A stretch of DNA of 45,430 nt from Lutibacter sp. (GCA_021647265.1 JAKIVA010000020.1:1-45430), one strand, 5' to 3'. Counted from the first letter of the stretch, positions 34,115 through 43,377 are shown. The notes: a model not told the origin generated them from the sequence alone. Translations and numbers: made by a program.

Positions 34115-36289
34115 TTATATTTTAGTTTTTATAGTGTTTATTACCTCTAATGCTTTTTTTCCTTCTTCAGTATTTGGGTAATTCATAGCAACAAAATCTA
34201 GTGCTTTTTTAAAAGCTTCTAATCCTTCTTTTTTTCCTATTGCATAGGCTCTTAATAGTTCAAATTTTGGGACTATTTTTTCACCTTCATATTTACTTAT
34301 TGCAATAGTTGTTTTTTTAATTACTTCTTCAAACAGTTTGTCTTTATATTTATAAAAAACGGTTGCGTACTCATCTTCTGGGGTAATTTCAGAATCGTTA
34401 TTTAAAACTTCATTTGGGTTTAAAATAATTTTAGCATATTTCGACTCTGGATACGTATTAATGATATCATTTTTTAGAAAAATAGCTTTTTTATTGTTTT
34501 GATTACTATAAATTTTGTACAAATGATATTTTGCTGGTAATAATAATGTTGAAACAGGGTTAAATGTAAGTAATTTTTCTAATTTATCCGTTGCCAAAGC
34601 AAACTCTTTAAATTGCTCTTTATAAATAATCCCTAATTTAAAATAAGCCTCATTTCTCTCTTTTGTAATACTATCAATTTTAGATTTACTCGTTATTACT
34701 TTATCTAAATAGTAAGGTAGTTTTAATTTTTCAGAGACACTTATTACATTCTCTTTTTGAGCAATATTTGTTTTATTGTCTAAATTAAGTTGCGTTTTAT
34801 CACTCAAGCGCCAATTATCTTCCAAAGGTCTATTTCCCCAAATACGTTGAAATTCTTGTTCTCCAAAACCTACAGCTTGAATATTATAAAAATACCATTT
34901 TCCCGTATTTGAATTTTCATTCTTTGTTGTATTTAGGCTGTAAATCCCTGAACCTGTATTTATTTGTTGTTGTTGTAATTCTTCATTGGCTTTAAGTTTT
35001 TCAATATATCCTGTAAAAAAGGCAGTTTGCTCTTCTTTACTCATTGAAGCAACTTTTAGGATACTATCATTTGTTTTTACAATTTTTTCATAAAAAATAA
35101 CTTCATTTAAATTATTTCGCTTTCTGGTTAAACGTCTTATGCGTTTGGTGTATTTTTCTTTGGTTATATTTAAAATACTATCATAATATAATCCTGCAGT
35201 AATAAACTTAGCTTTGTCAAAATACAAATCTCCAATAGCTTGGTATGTAATCTCTTTTTGTAAATCAGTTGTTTTACTGGCTTGTAAAGATTTTTTATAA
35301 TACTCAATAGCGTTCTCCATACCTATTTGAGTTTCTAAAGCACCTAATTGAAAGTATATTTTATCTAAATAAGGCCTGTTATCTCTATCTTTTAATAAAT
35401 TTTTTAAAACTTCAATATTTGCTAAAGCTTCTTCTTTTGTTGAAACATTTTCTGCTTTTCCAATGTATGCATGAATTTTGTATTTGAAGGGAGCTTTTTT
35501 AAAATTTATTAACTCTTGAAATGAAGTATTAGAAGAATCTATTAATTTTTTTTCTCTGTAAATTTGGCCAAGTATAAATAAATTTCGGGCTGTTTGTTCG
35601 TTATTATTATCAGCTAAAACGGCTTTCTTTAAGTGATTAATTACTTGTTGTAAACTATCAGTTTTTACATAGGCCATTGCAATTGCAGTATGAGCTTTCT
35701 CTTTAATTTTATCTTTTAACTCCTCTTCTTTTAATAGCTTATTTAAGTTTTCAATAGCTTGTTCCTCATTTTGTAAACGAATTAGGGTTTTTGCTTGCCA
35801 AATTTTAGTTTCATTAATCAAATCTGCATTTGGGTAGTTTAAGATTACAAAATTGAAGGCTTCCAATGCTGGTACAAATCTCTTAGAGTAATAGCGAGAT
35901 TTTCCTAATAATAAATACGCATCATCTATTTGGCTATTTCGTTCTTGTCTAGCAATTAACATAGAATGTTTTTGAATTGCTTTTACCGCTTTTTCTTCTG
36001 CTTTTTCAAATTGTATAGATGAGTTACCCGATTTATTTTTTGCTCCTGGTAGTGCTAATACATCTATTTTTAAAGGTTCAATAGGTAGACGCTTCCAATA
36101 ATTATCACTGTAGTTTGAGTTTAATTCAATCAACCCTTTTTTAAGAGCTTCATTCCCATTATAAAGCACATTGTACTTTGTAGCCATAGCCTGAAAATTC
36201 CGATTCAAAAAAGCATCTTTTTTTGTTGAGCAACCAACAACAAAAAGAATCATAAAAAAAGCACCTACTATTTTAAAAATATTTTTCAA
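34115..36289 (-). CDS. porW: Type IX secretion/gliding motility lipoprotein PorW/SprE
   Basis: A 724-residue TPR lipoprotein. Signal and lipobox are at residues 6-20 (ILFVVGCSTKKD). FLNRNFQAMATKYNVLYNGNEALKKG and KRLPIEPLKIDVLALPG at the N-terminus are features of SprE/PorW. Many TPR-like helical repeats follow (DDAYLLLGKSRYYSKRFVPALEAF, AYFKLGIIYKEQF). In this family it is needed for type IX secretion and gliding, at the periplasmic/outer-membrane ring. The presence of the gene suggests, but does not prove, that the organism has T9SS; the other genes are outside the window. Confidence 0.88.
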   Translation of the reverse strand: MKNIFKIVGAFFMILFVVGCSTKKDAFLNRNFQAMATKYNVLYNGNEALKKGLIELNSNYSDNYWKRLPIEPLKIDVLALPGAKNKSGNSSIQFEKAEEKAVKAIQKHSMLIARQERNSQIDDAYLLLGKSRYYSKRFVPALEAFNFVILNYPNADLINETKIWQAKTLIRLQNEEQAIENLNKLLKEEELKDKIKEKAHTAIAMAYVKTDSLQQVINHLKKAVLADNNNEQTARNLFILGQIYREKKLIDSSNTSFQELINFKKAPFKYKIHAYIGKAENVSTKEEALANIEVLKNLLKDRDNRPYLDKIYFQLGALETQIGMENAIEYYKKSLQASKTTDLQKEITYQAIGDLYFDKAKFITAGLYYDSILNITKEKYTKRIRRLTRKRNNLNEVIFYEKIVKTNDSILKVASMSKEEQTAFFTGYIEKLKANEELQQQQINTGSGIYSLNTTKNENSNTGKWYFYNIQAVGFGEQEFQRIWGNRPLEDNWRLSDKTQLNLDNKTNIAQKENVISVSEKLKLPYYLDKVITSKSKIDSITKERNEAYFKLGIIYKEQFKEFALATDKLEKLLTFNPVSTLLLPAKYHLYKIYSNQNNKKAIFLKNDIINTYPESKYAKIILNPNEVLNNDSEITPEDEYATVFYKYKDKLFEEVIKKTTIAISKYEGEKIVPKFELLRAYAIGKKEGLEAFKKALDFVAMNYPNTEEGKKALEVINTIKTKI

Positions 36290-36356
36290 AAGAAAATGTT
36301 TTACTCGCCTCTAACTAATTATTTACTACAATTATTGTTAAAGGGTTGTAAAAATA

Positions 36357-36364
36357 CAAAATTA
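36357..36364 (-). promoter_or_regulatory. Candidate -7 box for porW
   Basis: TAATTTTG on the minus strand fits TAnnTTTG, about 68 bases upstream of the porW ATG. No -33 TTG at standard spacing. Confidence 0.4.
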
Positions 36365-36379
36365 TGTGTATTTATTTTA

Positions 36380-37075
36380 TTACACAGAGAAATAGGATTC
36401 CAATTCTTTTAGGGTTTCTTTAGAAGTTTTTAAATCTTTAACTACATTGCCTTTGTCTAGCACTACAATACGTTCACAAACTTCGGTTACATGACCTAAA
36501 TCATGACTAGAAATTAATACTGTTGAATTATTATTTTTGGTCAATTCTTTTAGTAATATTTTAAGTCTAATTTGAGTTGTTGGATCTAAATTTGCAAATG
36601 GTTCATCTAACACAATTACTTCAGGGTTTCCAATTAATGCAGAAACGATTCCTGCTTTTTTTTGATTCCCTTTAGATAAATCTCTTAAATACTTCTTTTT
36701 TCCTAAAATCTCATCGTTAAAAATGTCTTTAAATTGTTGTAGAAACACGTTGATATCTGCTTTGTTTAACCCTCGTAATTCACCTATAAAATAGAAGTAT
36801 TCTTCTGGAGTTAAGTAACCTATTAAAAAACTCTCATCAATAAATGCAGCAGTAAAAGGTTTCCAATCTTCACTTTTATTTACTTGAATATTTTTATTGG
36901 TAATAAATCCGGTAGTTGGACTTATTAAATCGAGTATTAAATTAAAAAAAGTAGTTTTTCCTGCGCCATTATTACCAACTAAACCAAAAGTTTGTCCGTT
37001 TGGAATTGTTAGTTCTTCAATATTTAAAACCTGAACATTATTATATTTTTTTGTAAGATTGGTTACGGTTATCAT
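36380..37075 (-). CDS. ABC transporter ATP-binding protein
   Basis: A 231-residue ATPase of the gliding/export (CcmA/NatA-like) group. Motifs are complete: Walker A GNNGAGKTT, signature LSKGNQKK (a known SGGQ variant), Walker B VIVLDEPFANLD, and H-loop SSHDLGHV. It pairs with the DUF5687 permease 23 bases upstream. The run is headed by a PadR regulator, so expression is probably inducible. The substrate is unknown; antimicrobial or lipid export is a guess. Confidence 0.92.
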   Translation of the reverse strand: MITVTNLTKKYNNVQVLNIEELTIPNGQTFGLVGNNGAGKTTFFNLILDLISPTTGFITNKNIQVNKSEDWKPFTAAFIDESFLIGYLTPEEYFYFIGELRGLNKADINVFLQQFKDIFNDEILGKKKYLRDLSKGNQKKAGIVSALIGNPEVIVLDEPFANLDPTTQIRLKILLKELTKNNNSTVLISSHDLGHVTEVCERIVVLDKGNVVKDLKTSKETLKELESYFSV

Positions 37076-37098
37076 TTTTGCTATTTTTTTGAAGTTGA

Positions 37099-38571
37099 TT
37101 AATTTTTTTCGTTATACGCTGCAATAGTTTTATATTTTCCTTTTTGATAAATACTTTCAATTTTATTTAAAAAGAAATTTCTAAAGATAATCCCTAAAAC
37201 ACCACTTAAACCTAAAACTAAAAGTCCTGCTTCAAAATTTATAAATTTATATGGAATATAAAACAGCAACATTGGTAATACCATTTTGGGTAAGGCAATA
37301 AGCATTTGTGTTGGATTAAATCCGTTGGTATTGCTAAATGCTTTTGCTTTTACATTCAACTCAATTGGAACTCTGTTTAAAGCTCCGCCAAACAACGTAA
37401 TAAAAGAGTTTAAACCAATGTTAAATAATGCTCCGGCTACAATCATTCCATAAATTTTCCAGCCAAAATATACATATGGAGTGCTTAAAATAAATGAAAG
37501 TGTAACAGCAAAAACCATTAAATACCACTTAGATTCTAAGTATTTTTTATATGGAATATTCTGACTCATTAATAGTTTGTAATATTCACTATCCCAAGAG
37601 GGCACCAATTGACCAAAAGTTAATAAAAAACCACCTGTTACAAAAATAGATGCAAATGCTAAAATGGCTGGCATTTCTTGATAGGTTGGACTGGTATAAA
37701 AAATTAATCCGTAAAATAGAAATAGAAACGACATCATCATTACTTGCCGTGGACGTGCATTTCGCCATATTAGTTTTACATCATTCTTTAAAAAAGGAGC
37801 AACACTTCCAAAACGATCCATCCAAGATAAATCAGTAGTTTCAACTTCTTTTATATGTTTTGAAACTTTACCATCTACATAAAAATCACTTTTTATAAAT
37901 TTGAAATTAATGTAATATAAAACAACGAACAGTAAAGCTGGAATTACAATTAATATTGGATTGTTGTACAACGTGTTAAAAGCAATACCAATAGGTTTTG
38001 ATATTTGAAATATTTTAAAATATTCTAACGCAATTAGCACAACCAACACGGAAAGTAAACTGTAAAAAATTGTAGAAACTTTATTAATTAAGAAGTTTAT
38101 AAAATTAATTGAATAGGTTAAAAAACCCATTGAAAAAAACCAAAATATCACATTTACAGCTGGGTAATTTTTTATAAGCAACACCACGCTAAAAGGAAAA
38201 AGTACAAATAGTGGTAAAAAATTAAAGAATGAAATGGTTGTTTTACCCAATAAATAATGAATAACTGTTTTCTTTTTGATAGGAATAATCATTAACGGTT
38301 TAATATTCATAACTGGTAATTGTTGCATAAAATATCTCAAAACCAAATCAAACAAAAACCAAAAAATTATAAAGTTGTTTACAATAACAATAGGGTCGGT
38401 TTTAGGTATAGCATCTTTTAAAATAAAGTACAACGCTCCTCCCATAATTAAAGCACTACCTCCAAAATAAATTACAGCAAATGCCAATAAAATTTTAATT
38501 GCAATTCCTTTTTGAAAATAGGAGGCTCTAGAAAATTGTTTCCATTCTAAAGTTAAAAAACGTTTTATCAT
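37099..38571 (-). CDS. DUF5687 family ABC permease-like membrane protein
   Basis: A 490-residue membrane protein with about twelve hydrophobic segments. The N-terminal LEWKQFSRASYFQKGIAIKI is typical of DUF5687 proteins, which stand next to a NatA-like ATPase in Bacteroidetes. No solute-binding or enzyme motif is visible. It lies between the HAAS-type gene (55-base gap) and the ATPase (23-base gap) on the same strand, so it is the likely transmembrane partner. Confidence 0.85.
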   Translation of the reverse strand: MIKRFLTLEWKQFSRASYFQKGIAIKILLAFAVIYFGGSALIMGGALYFILKDAIPKTDPIVIVNNFIIFWFLFDLVLRYFMQQLPVMNIKPLMIIPIKKKTVIHYLLGKTTISFFNFLPLFVLFPFSVVLLIKNYPAVNVIFWFFSMGFLTYSINFINFLINKVSTIFYSLLSVLVVLIALEYFKIFQISKPIGIAFNTLYNNPILIVIPALLFVVLYYINFKFIKSDFYVDGKVSKHIKEVETTDLSWMDRFGSVAPFLKNDVKLIWRNARPRQVMMMSFLFLFYGLIFYTSPTYQEMPAILAFASIFVTGGFLLTFGQLVPSWDSEYYKLLMSQNIPYKKYLESKWYLMVFAVTLSFILSTPYVYFGWKIYGMIVAGALFNIGLNSFITLFGGALNRVPIELNVKAKAFSNTNGFNPTQMLIALPKMVLPMLLFYIPYKFINFEAGLLVLGLSGVLGIIFRNFFLNKIESIYQKGKYKTIAAYNEKN

Positions 38572-38626
38572 TTGGATTGGGTTTTTGTGACTTTATGGTT
38601 AATAAGTATGCTTTTACTTAAAATTG

Positions 38627-39310
38627 TTACACTAATTTGTATTCGGGATATTGATTTCTAAGAATTTCTTCAATTTTTGATGGTAAAATAAACGTTGTAA
38701 TGTAAATTAATAAAATAAATACCGTTAAAATAAAAGACATTATTAATTGAAAATTGGTAGTTACTATTTTAGGTGAATAAATTACCAACTGAAAAAATAG
38801 GTTTAAAAATGCAACACCGCCGCCAATATTAAAAATATATTCTTCTAACAACCATTTTTTTTGTGTTTGCTTAAATCGTTTTTTCTTTTCTTTTTGTAAA
38901 AAATACAATCGGAAAAACAATGCTAAAATTACACCAATACTAATTGTAAGTAACACCTTTTTAGCAGAAAACATATCAAACCCAATTGCTATTGTTAAAA
39001 AAATTGTTATTGAAATTAAAATCTGTGGAATTGTAAAAAACTGTTTGAAAATATTCCAAACTAATTCCCAATATTTTTTACTGAGCGCTTTTGAACGTGC
39101 TTCAACAACATCCATAAAACCAAAAACCCCAAATTTTTTAAAGGAAATATCTCGTGCCTGTTCAAATGAAAGTTTTGGTTGTTCTTGCCATATTTGTTCA
39201 ATATCATTGGCTAAATGGTCAACCAATTCAGTTTGTACATCAAAATGCTCAACATAATGTTGGCGTGTAAATTTGTACAATTGTTGGATTTGGTTTGAGG
39301 TTAGTTTCAT
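38627..39310 (-). CDS. HAAS-type N-terminal domain membrane protein (copy 2)
   Basis: A 227-residue protein. Residues 1-55 form a HAAS-like helical domain (MKLTSNQIQQLYKFTRQHY, ELVDHLANDIE, RDISFKKFGVFG). Four or five membrane segments follow from about 90. The start overlaps the previous paralogue's stop in an ATGA, showing translational coupling. HAAS domains are known to accompany PadR regulators and are thought to act in the same signalling route; here the C-terminal part is membrane-bound. Function beyond this is unknown. Confidence 0.78.
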   Translation of the reverse strand: MKLTSNQIQQLYKFTRQHYVEHFDVQTELVDHLANDIEQIWQEQPKLSFEQARDISFKKFGVFGFMDVVEARSKALSKKYWELVWNIFKQFFTIPQILISITIFLTIAIGFDMFSAKKVLLTISIGVILALFFRLYFLQKEKKKRFKQTQKKWLLEEYIFNIGGGVAFLNLFFQLVIYSPKIVTTNFQLIMSFILTVFILLIYITTFILPSKIEEILRNQYPEYKLV

Positions 39311-40032
39311 AATGATTGTAATTGCTTAAAAATTCTAGTGTATTTTTTATGTGTTCTTTTATAAAGCTGTAGTCCACAATAAGAAAACACCAAGTTTAAA
39401 GGAGCTATTATAGCCAAAACTACAATTTGAAACTCTTTACTAGATTCAAATATTCCATTTGGATTGCTAATTTGAAGCAACATATTTAAAATAAAAAAGG
39501 GGGAAACATAATACAATAAAGCATATTCTAAATGAACAGATTTGTTATTAACCCTAAAATTTCTAATTGAATAAATTAGAAAAAATATAATTGGTGTTAA
39601 AAAAACAATCATGTTTATTCTTTTAAACAATCGATATGCAACGTTTTCAAATAACACATAATCCAAATAAAAAATTAGTGCTAAAGCAATAATATTTCTA
39701 AACGATTTAAAAAAGCTTTTGATTTCTTTAAAATATAAATTTCTATACTTTTTATTAATCTGTTCTCTTTTTGTTTGAACTAAATCTTTAAATCCATTAC
39801 CATTGGCAAAAATTGAATACTCAACTCCAGTATTCCAAAACATTTTCATGGAATTTCCAAAATTTTTATGTATATCAATCATTGCATCGTCAAAAGAAAG
39901 TCCCTGAGTCATTTTATCTTCAACATTACTCATAATATGGTCTAATAATTCTATGCGAATATCCCTATATTTAACTTTATGGTGTTTTAGGTAATCATCA
40001 ATATATTGTATTTGTTCTTGGGTTAGTTTCAT
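39307..40032 (-). CDS. HAAS-type N-terminal domain membrane protein (copy 1)
   Basis: A 241-residue protein from MKLTQEQIQYIDDYL. A Met ten codons earlier is in frame, but the chosen start aligns with the paralogue downstream (MKLTSNQIQQLYKF). The helical N-domain has IELLDHIMSNVEDKM and MIDIHKNFG, followed by four or five membrane segments. The pair share the pattern of an ELLDH/ELVDH motif at about residue 27. It follows padR with 22 bases between and overlaps copy 2 by 4 bases. Confidence 0.78.
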   Translation of the reverse strand: MKLTQEQIQYIDDYLKHHKVKYRDIRIELLDHIMSNVEDKMTQGLSFDDAMIDIHKNFGNSMKMFWNTGVEYSIFANGNGFKDLVQTKREQINKKYRNLYFKEIKSFFKSFRNIIALALIFYLDYVLFENVAYRLFKRINMIVFLTPIIFFLIYSIRNFRVNNKSVHLEYALLYYVSPFFILNMLLQISNPNGIFESSKEFQIVVLAIIAPLNLVFSYCGLQLYKRTHKKYTRIFKQLQSL

Positions 40033-40054
40033 AGTTTGAGCAATTTTAATAGGA

Positions 40055-40387
40055 TTATACAAATTTTGGATTTACTATTGTTTGCATGGTTTTTAAAAAC
40101 TCTTCCATTTCAGCCAAACGACTCACCGTTTCTTTGGTGCCATTTTCGGTTAGTTTATAATATTTACGCAAACGGTTATCAACTTTTGCAACCTCAACAT
40201 CTAACAATCCATCAGCTTCTAACTTGTGCAATGCTGGGTATAAAGCACCTTCCGTAATATTCAATTCTCCTTTGGTGAGCTGTTTCACTCTTTGGGTTAT
40301 TTCATAGCCATACATTTTATCATTCTCTTCTAACAATTTTAAAATTATTGTTTGCAACGAGCCTTTGTATAATTTTTGATTTCCCAT
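40055..40387 (-). CDS. PadR family transcriptional regulator
   Basis: A 110-residue winged-helix repressor. The PadR core is complete: GSLQTIILKLLEENDKMYGYEITQRV, LNITEGALYPALHKLEADGLLDVE (recognition helix and wing), and YYKLTENGTKE. It is the first gene of the HAAS-HAAS-DUF5687-ABC run and presumably controls it. A perfect 9-bp dyad 102 bases upstream is a candidate binding site. Confidence 0.93.
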   Translation of the reverse strand: MGNQKLYKGSLQTIILKLLEENDKMYGYEITQRVKQLTKGELNITEGALYPALHKLEADGLLDVEVAKVDNRLRKYYKLTENGTKETVSRLAEMEEFLKTMQTIVNPKFV

Positions 40388-40446
40388 TTGTAATTTTATT
40401 AAATAATTGAAGCGTACATTAAGCAGAGAAGAAATGATAGCCTTTA

Positions 40447-40468
40447 TGACTTCGACTCCGCTCAGTCA
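40447..40468. repeat. Short flavobacterial intergenic repeat fragment
   Basis: TGACT and AGTCA bracket TCGACTCCGCTC. It is GC-richer than the surroundings and resembles the CTTCGACTCCGCTCAGTC-type repeat seen between flavobacterial genes. A remnant of a larger repeat is likely. Confidence 0.5.
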
Positions 40469-40488
40469 CCTTAATTTATTTTTAAATA

Positions 40489-40511
40489 TATACATAATTT
40501 CCTTATGTATA
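40489..40511 (-). promoter_or_regulatory. Candidate PadR operator dyad
   Basis: TATACATAA, TTTCC, TTATGTATA: a perfect 9-bp inverted repeat with a 5-base centre. ACAT and ATGT half-sites are typical of PadR-type operators. It lies upstream of padR, where a promoter for the minus-strand run would be. The flanking gene on the other side (40585) could also be affected. Confidence 0.6.
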
Positions 40512-40557
40512 AAACTCTTAGGTATTATTTTTAACAAAAAGTTGTATTTAGATTAAT

Positions 40558-40565
40558 TACTTTTG
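40558..40565 (+). promoter_or_regulatory. Candidate -7 box for the ferredoxin reductase gene
   Basis: TACTTTTG fits TAnnTTTG, 19 bases before the ATG at 40585. A TTG at 40542-40544 is 13 bases away, short of the usual spacing. Confidence 0.45.
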
Positions 40566-40584
40566 TGGTCTTAAATTATTGATA

Positions 40585-41640
40585 ATGTCAAATTTTCACA
40601 AACTCACTATAAAAGAAGTTAAAAAAGAAACTGAAAATACAGTTTCAATTTTATTTAAAATTCCATCAAATTTAAAAGGTGATTTTCAATTTATTGCCGG
40701 ACAGTATATAACCATTAGAAAAGAGATAAATGGTAAAGAACTAAGGAGAGCTTATTCTATTTGTTCATCGCCAAATAGTGGTGAATTGAGAATTGCCATT
40801 AAAAAAATTGAAAATGGTTTGTTCTCTGTATTTGCAACAACAAAATTAAAAGAAGGTGATGTTTTAGAAGTATCTGCTCCAGAAGGAAAATTCATATTAG
40901 AAACCTCTAAAGATAATTCCAACAATTATTTGGGCTTTGCAGCTGGTAGTGGTATTACCCCTTTAATTTCAATAATTAAAGCAGCTTTAGAAAATGAACC
41001 AAATAGTACTTTCACTCTTGTTTATGGAAATAAAACAGTAAAAGACACTATTTTTAAATCGGAAATTGACACTTTAAAAAATAAGTATCCAACAACCTTC
41101 AATATTGAATATGTTTATAGTAGGGAGCAACAACCTAATGCTTTATTTGGTAGAATTGATGAAGGAAATATCAACTTTATTTTAAAAAATAAATTAACCA
41201 ATCGTAATTTTAATTCAGCTTTTTTATGTGGTCCTGAAACTATGATTGAAAGTGCTAAAAATGTATTATTAGCTTACGGATTAGAAAAATCCAATATTCA
41301 TTTTGAGTTGTTTTCAACTCCTGTCTCCTCTAAAAATGAAGTTACAAAAATCTTTGAAGGAAACTGTGAAATTACCGTAGTTGTTGACGAGGAAGAAACT
41401 ACTTTTACAATGGATTCAAAAACAACTATTTTAACCGCAGCTTTAAAAGAAGGGATTGATGCTCCATATTCTTGTCAAGGAGGTATTTGCAGTAGTTGCT
41501 TGGGAAAAGTTACTGAAGGAAAAGCCGTTATGGTTAAAAATGCTATTTTATCAGATGAAGAAATAAAAGACGGGTTAATTTTAACCTGTCAAGCGCACCC
41601 TATAACACAAAATATTGTTGTTGATTATGATGATGTTTAA
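40585..41640 (+). CDS. PaaE-like ferredoxin--NADP reductase with C-terminal [2Fe-2S] domain
   Basis: A 351-residue flavin/iron-sulfur electron-transfer protein. The FAD-binding segment RRAYSICSSP (about 55-64), the NAD(P)-binding GFAAGSGITPLISI and FLCGPETMIESA, and a C-terminal plant-type ferredoxin with Cys ligands in SCQGGICSSCLGKV and LTCQAH are all present. This domain order matches PaaE and related oxygenase reductases. No phenylacetyl-CoA oxygenase subunits are adjacent, so the partner is unknown. ATG 40585 (MSNFHKL) is preferred over an in-frame TTG two codons earlier. Confidence 0.92.
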   Translation: MSNFHKLTIKEVKKETENTVSILFKIPSNLKGDFQFIAGQYITIRKEINGKELRRAYSICSSPNSGELRIAIKKIENGLFSVFATTKLKEGDVLEVSAPEGKFILETSKDNSNNYLGFAAGSGITPLISIIKAALENEPNSTFTLVYGNKTVKDTIFKSEIDTLKNKYPTTFNIEYVYSREQQPNALFGRIDEGNINFILKNKLTNRNFNSAFLCGPETMIESAKNVLLAYGLEKSNIHFELFSTPVSSKNEVTKIFEGNCEITVVVDEEETTFTMDSKTTILTAALKEGIDAPYSCQGGICSSCLGKVTEGKAVMVKNAILSDEEIKDGLILTCQAHPITQNIVVDYDDV

Positions 41641-41672
41641 TAATTATAGTATTTTAACGTTCTTATTGAACC

Positions 41673-42353
41673 ATGCTTATGCCATTTAACGAAATAAAAG
41701 ACGCTATACTTATTGGGTTTTTCTTAGCCTTTATGATTGGTCCTGTTTTTTTTATGTTAATTCAAACAAGTGTTCTAAAAGGGTTTCGCGCTGCTTTTAT
41801 ATTCGATATTGGAGTAATTTTAGGCGATATTACCTTCATTTTAATTGCCTACTTTGGAAGCAAAAGTTTATTAGAAGAAATTAAAGATGACCCTCGCCTA
41901 TTTTACATAGGAGGTTTAATATTGTTAATTTATGGGTTAATTACTTACTTAGATAAAAGTCAAAAAAATATAATTCCGGGTAAAGATTTTATACTCCCTG
42001 AAAAAATAAATTATATAAAGCTTTTTTTAAAAGGCTTTTTACTCAATTTTATAAATGTTGGTGTATTGGCTTTTTGGTTAGGAATGATTGTAATTGTTGG
42101 TTCTAATTTACAAATGAACCCTACAAAAATATTTAATTATTTTACCATAATTTTGGTTAGTTATTTGATTACTGATATTGGAAAAATATTAGTGGCAAAA
42201 CAATTAAAAAAGAAACTAACACCTAAAATAGCTTATAAAGTAAAACGAATTATGGGTATTGTATTAATGGTTTTTGGTGTTTTTTTAATATTGAAAGGTT
42301 TTGTTCCTAAAGAAAATGAATTCTTTAATAACGTTATTGAAAAAGTTGAATAA
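41673..42353 (+). CDS. LysE family translocator
   Basis: A 226-residue membrane protein with about six hydrophobic segments. The family marker IGPVFFMLIQTSVLKGFRAAFIFDIGVILGD lies in the first third, and a second half-repeat follows. LysE/RhtB proteins export amino acids or related small solutes. It is 32 bases after the reductase and may be co-transcribed. The substrate is not predictable. Confidence 0.9.
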   Translation: MLMPFNEIKDAILIGFFLAFMIGPVFFMLIQTSVLKGFRAAFIFDIGVILGDITFILIAYFGSKSLLEEIKDDPRLFYIGGLILLIYGLITYLDKSQKNIIPGKDFILPEKINYIKLFLKGFLLNFINVGVLAFWLGMIVIVGSNLQMNPTKIFNYFTIILVSYLITDIGKILVAKQLKKKLTPKIAYKVKRIMGIVLMVFGVFLILKGFVPKENEFFNNVIEKVE

Positions 42354-42497
42354 AATTATTTCTTTTTTTTAAACTACACTTATTTAATATTTATCCTTAA
42401 CTTGTAAACATCTAGCTGTCAATATATTATATTTTTACATATTTGATTATGTATTTTGCGCTAAAAATTATTCACCTTAAATAATTACAGGCTTATT

Positions 42498-43205
42498 ATG
42501 AAAACCCCATTATTGTATCTTTTTTTTCTATTACATTTTAATTCTTTTGGGCAAACTACTTCAGTTAAAGAAGATTCAATAAAAATTACTGCTTTAACTA
42601 AAAAAGCAACCTCATATATTTCTAAAAATAAAGACTCTGCTTTATATTATTTTAAAAAAGCAGAAAATACAAGTATCAATACTAAAAATTGGGTATTATT
42701 AGCTAAAATTTATCAAACTAAAGGGAATCTATTTTATAACTTATTTCAGGATAATTTGGCTATGGAATTTTATTTAAAAAGTGATTCTGTTTTAACTAAA
42801 AATAATATTAAAAATAAAACATCCTTTTCAAATTTAATCAATATTACTCGTTTGTTATATTTTTCAACAAATGTTGATATTGATACCCTAACATCACGTA
42901 AAATTAAAAACTATCTTTTAACAGCTATTGAGTTAGCTAAAAATCAAAATTATTCGATTGAAAAAGCAATTGGCTACTCTGAGTACGCTAATTATCTTTC
43001 CAGATTTAAAAAGTATAAAAAAGCAGCAGTATTTCTACAAAAGGCTTTAACTGCCATCAAAAATGAAGACAATAATAAAATTAAATCAGCTATTTATTGG
43101 AGCCTTGGAGCAAATTACTTACACTTAAAAAAAATTGATTCTGCTGAATATTTTTACAGGAAAAGAATATCGCTATTTATTCAATCAAAACAGCAAAAAG
43201 AATAG
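42498..43205 (+). pseudogene. TPR protein, apparently truncated at the junction
   Basis: The frame begins with a signal peptide (MKTPLLYLFFLLHFNSFGQ) and then has TPR-like repeats (ALYYFKKAENTS, NLAMEFYLKSDSVL, AAVFLQKALTAI, SAIYWSLGANYLHLKKIDSAEYFYRKRI). Flavobacterial proteins with this start usually run for 500 or more residues, with further repeats, a membrane helix and a kinase or LuxR-type output domain. Here it stops after 235 residues, just where base composition changes, inside the next TPR. I read it as the 5' part of a sensor-like gene cut by the junction rather than a complete gene. Confidence 0.7.
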
Positions 43206-43210
43206 CGATT
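43171..43210. other. Composition junction: flavobacterial DNA to unrelated DNA
   Basis: Left of here the sequence is very AT-rich (15 G/C in the 60 bases from 42841); right of here it is not (26 G/C in the 60 bases from 43861). Codon choice and gene content change as well. The TPR gene on the left and the membrane-protein gene on the right both end within these ~40 bases. No inverted repeat, tRNA or integrase gene is seen. An assembly join or a recombination endpoint are both possible. Confidence 0.75.
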
Positions 43211-43377
43211 TTTATAGATGAATTCTCCCACCCATCCATTAGCGTAAGAATTACAAAATACGGTCCACAAATAATTTGAATTGGAATAAGAGGGCGGAAT
43301 GGCATTCTATACTGAATAAAAATTAAACCTAACAAATAGGCAAGCATCATCCAGAATTGCAATAAATATGGAGTCAT
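43177..43377 (-). CDS. Membrane protein fragment in the polysaccharide operon
   Basis: Sixty-six residues with two or three hydrophobic stretches (about 6-22, 31-47, 53-65). The ATG overlaps the flippase stop as TAATG, so it is a real translationally coupled start. The product is too short for a polysaccharide polymerase or acyltransferase and its last ~8 codons lie in the junction zone, so the true C-terminus is probably lost. The family cannot be named; an O-antigen polymerase would fit the position. Confidence 0.55.
   Translation of the reverse strand: MTPYLLQFWMMLAYLLGLIFIQYRMPFRPLIPIQIICGPYFVILTLMDGWENSSIKIAILFAVLIE

Noticed and set aside
27298..36380. Missing atpD and atpC as a gene loss
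   Set aside because: Bacteroidetes normally keep these two genes at a separate locus, so absence here is expected.
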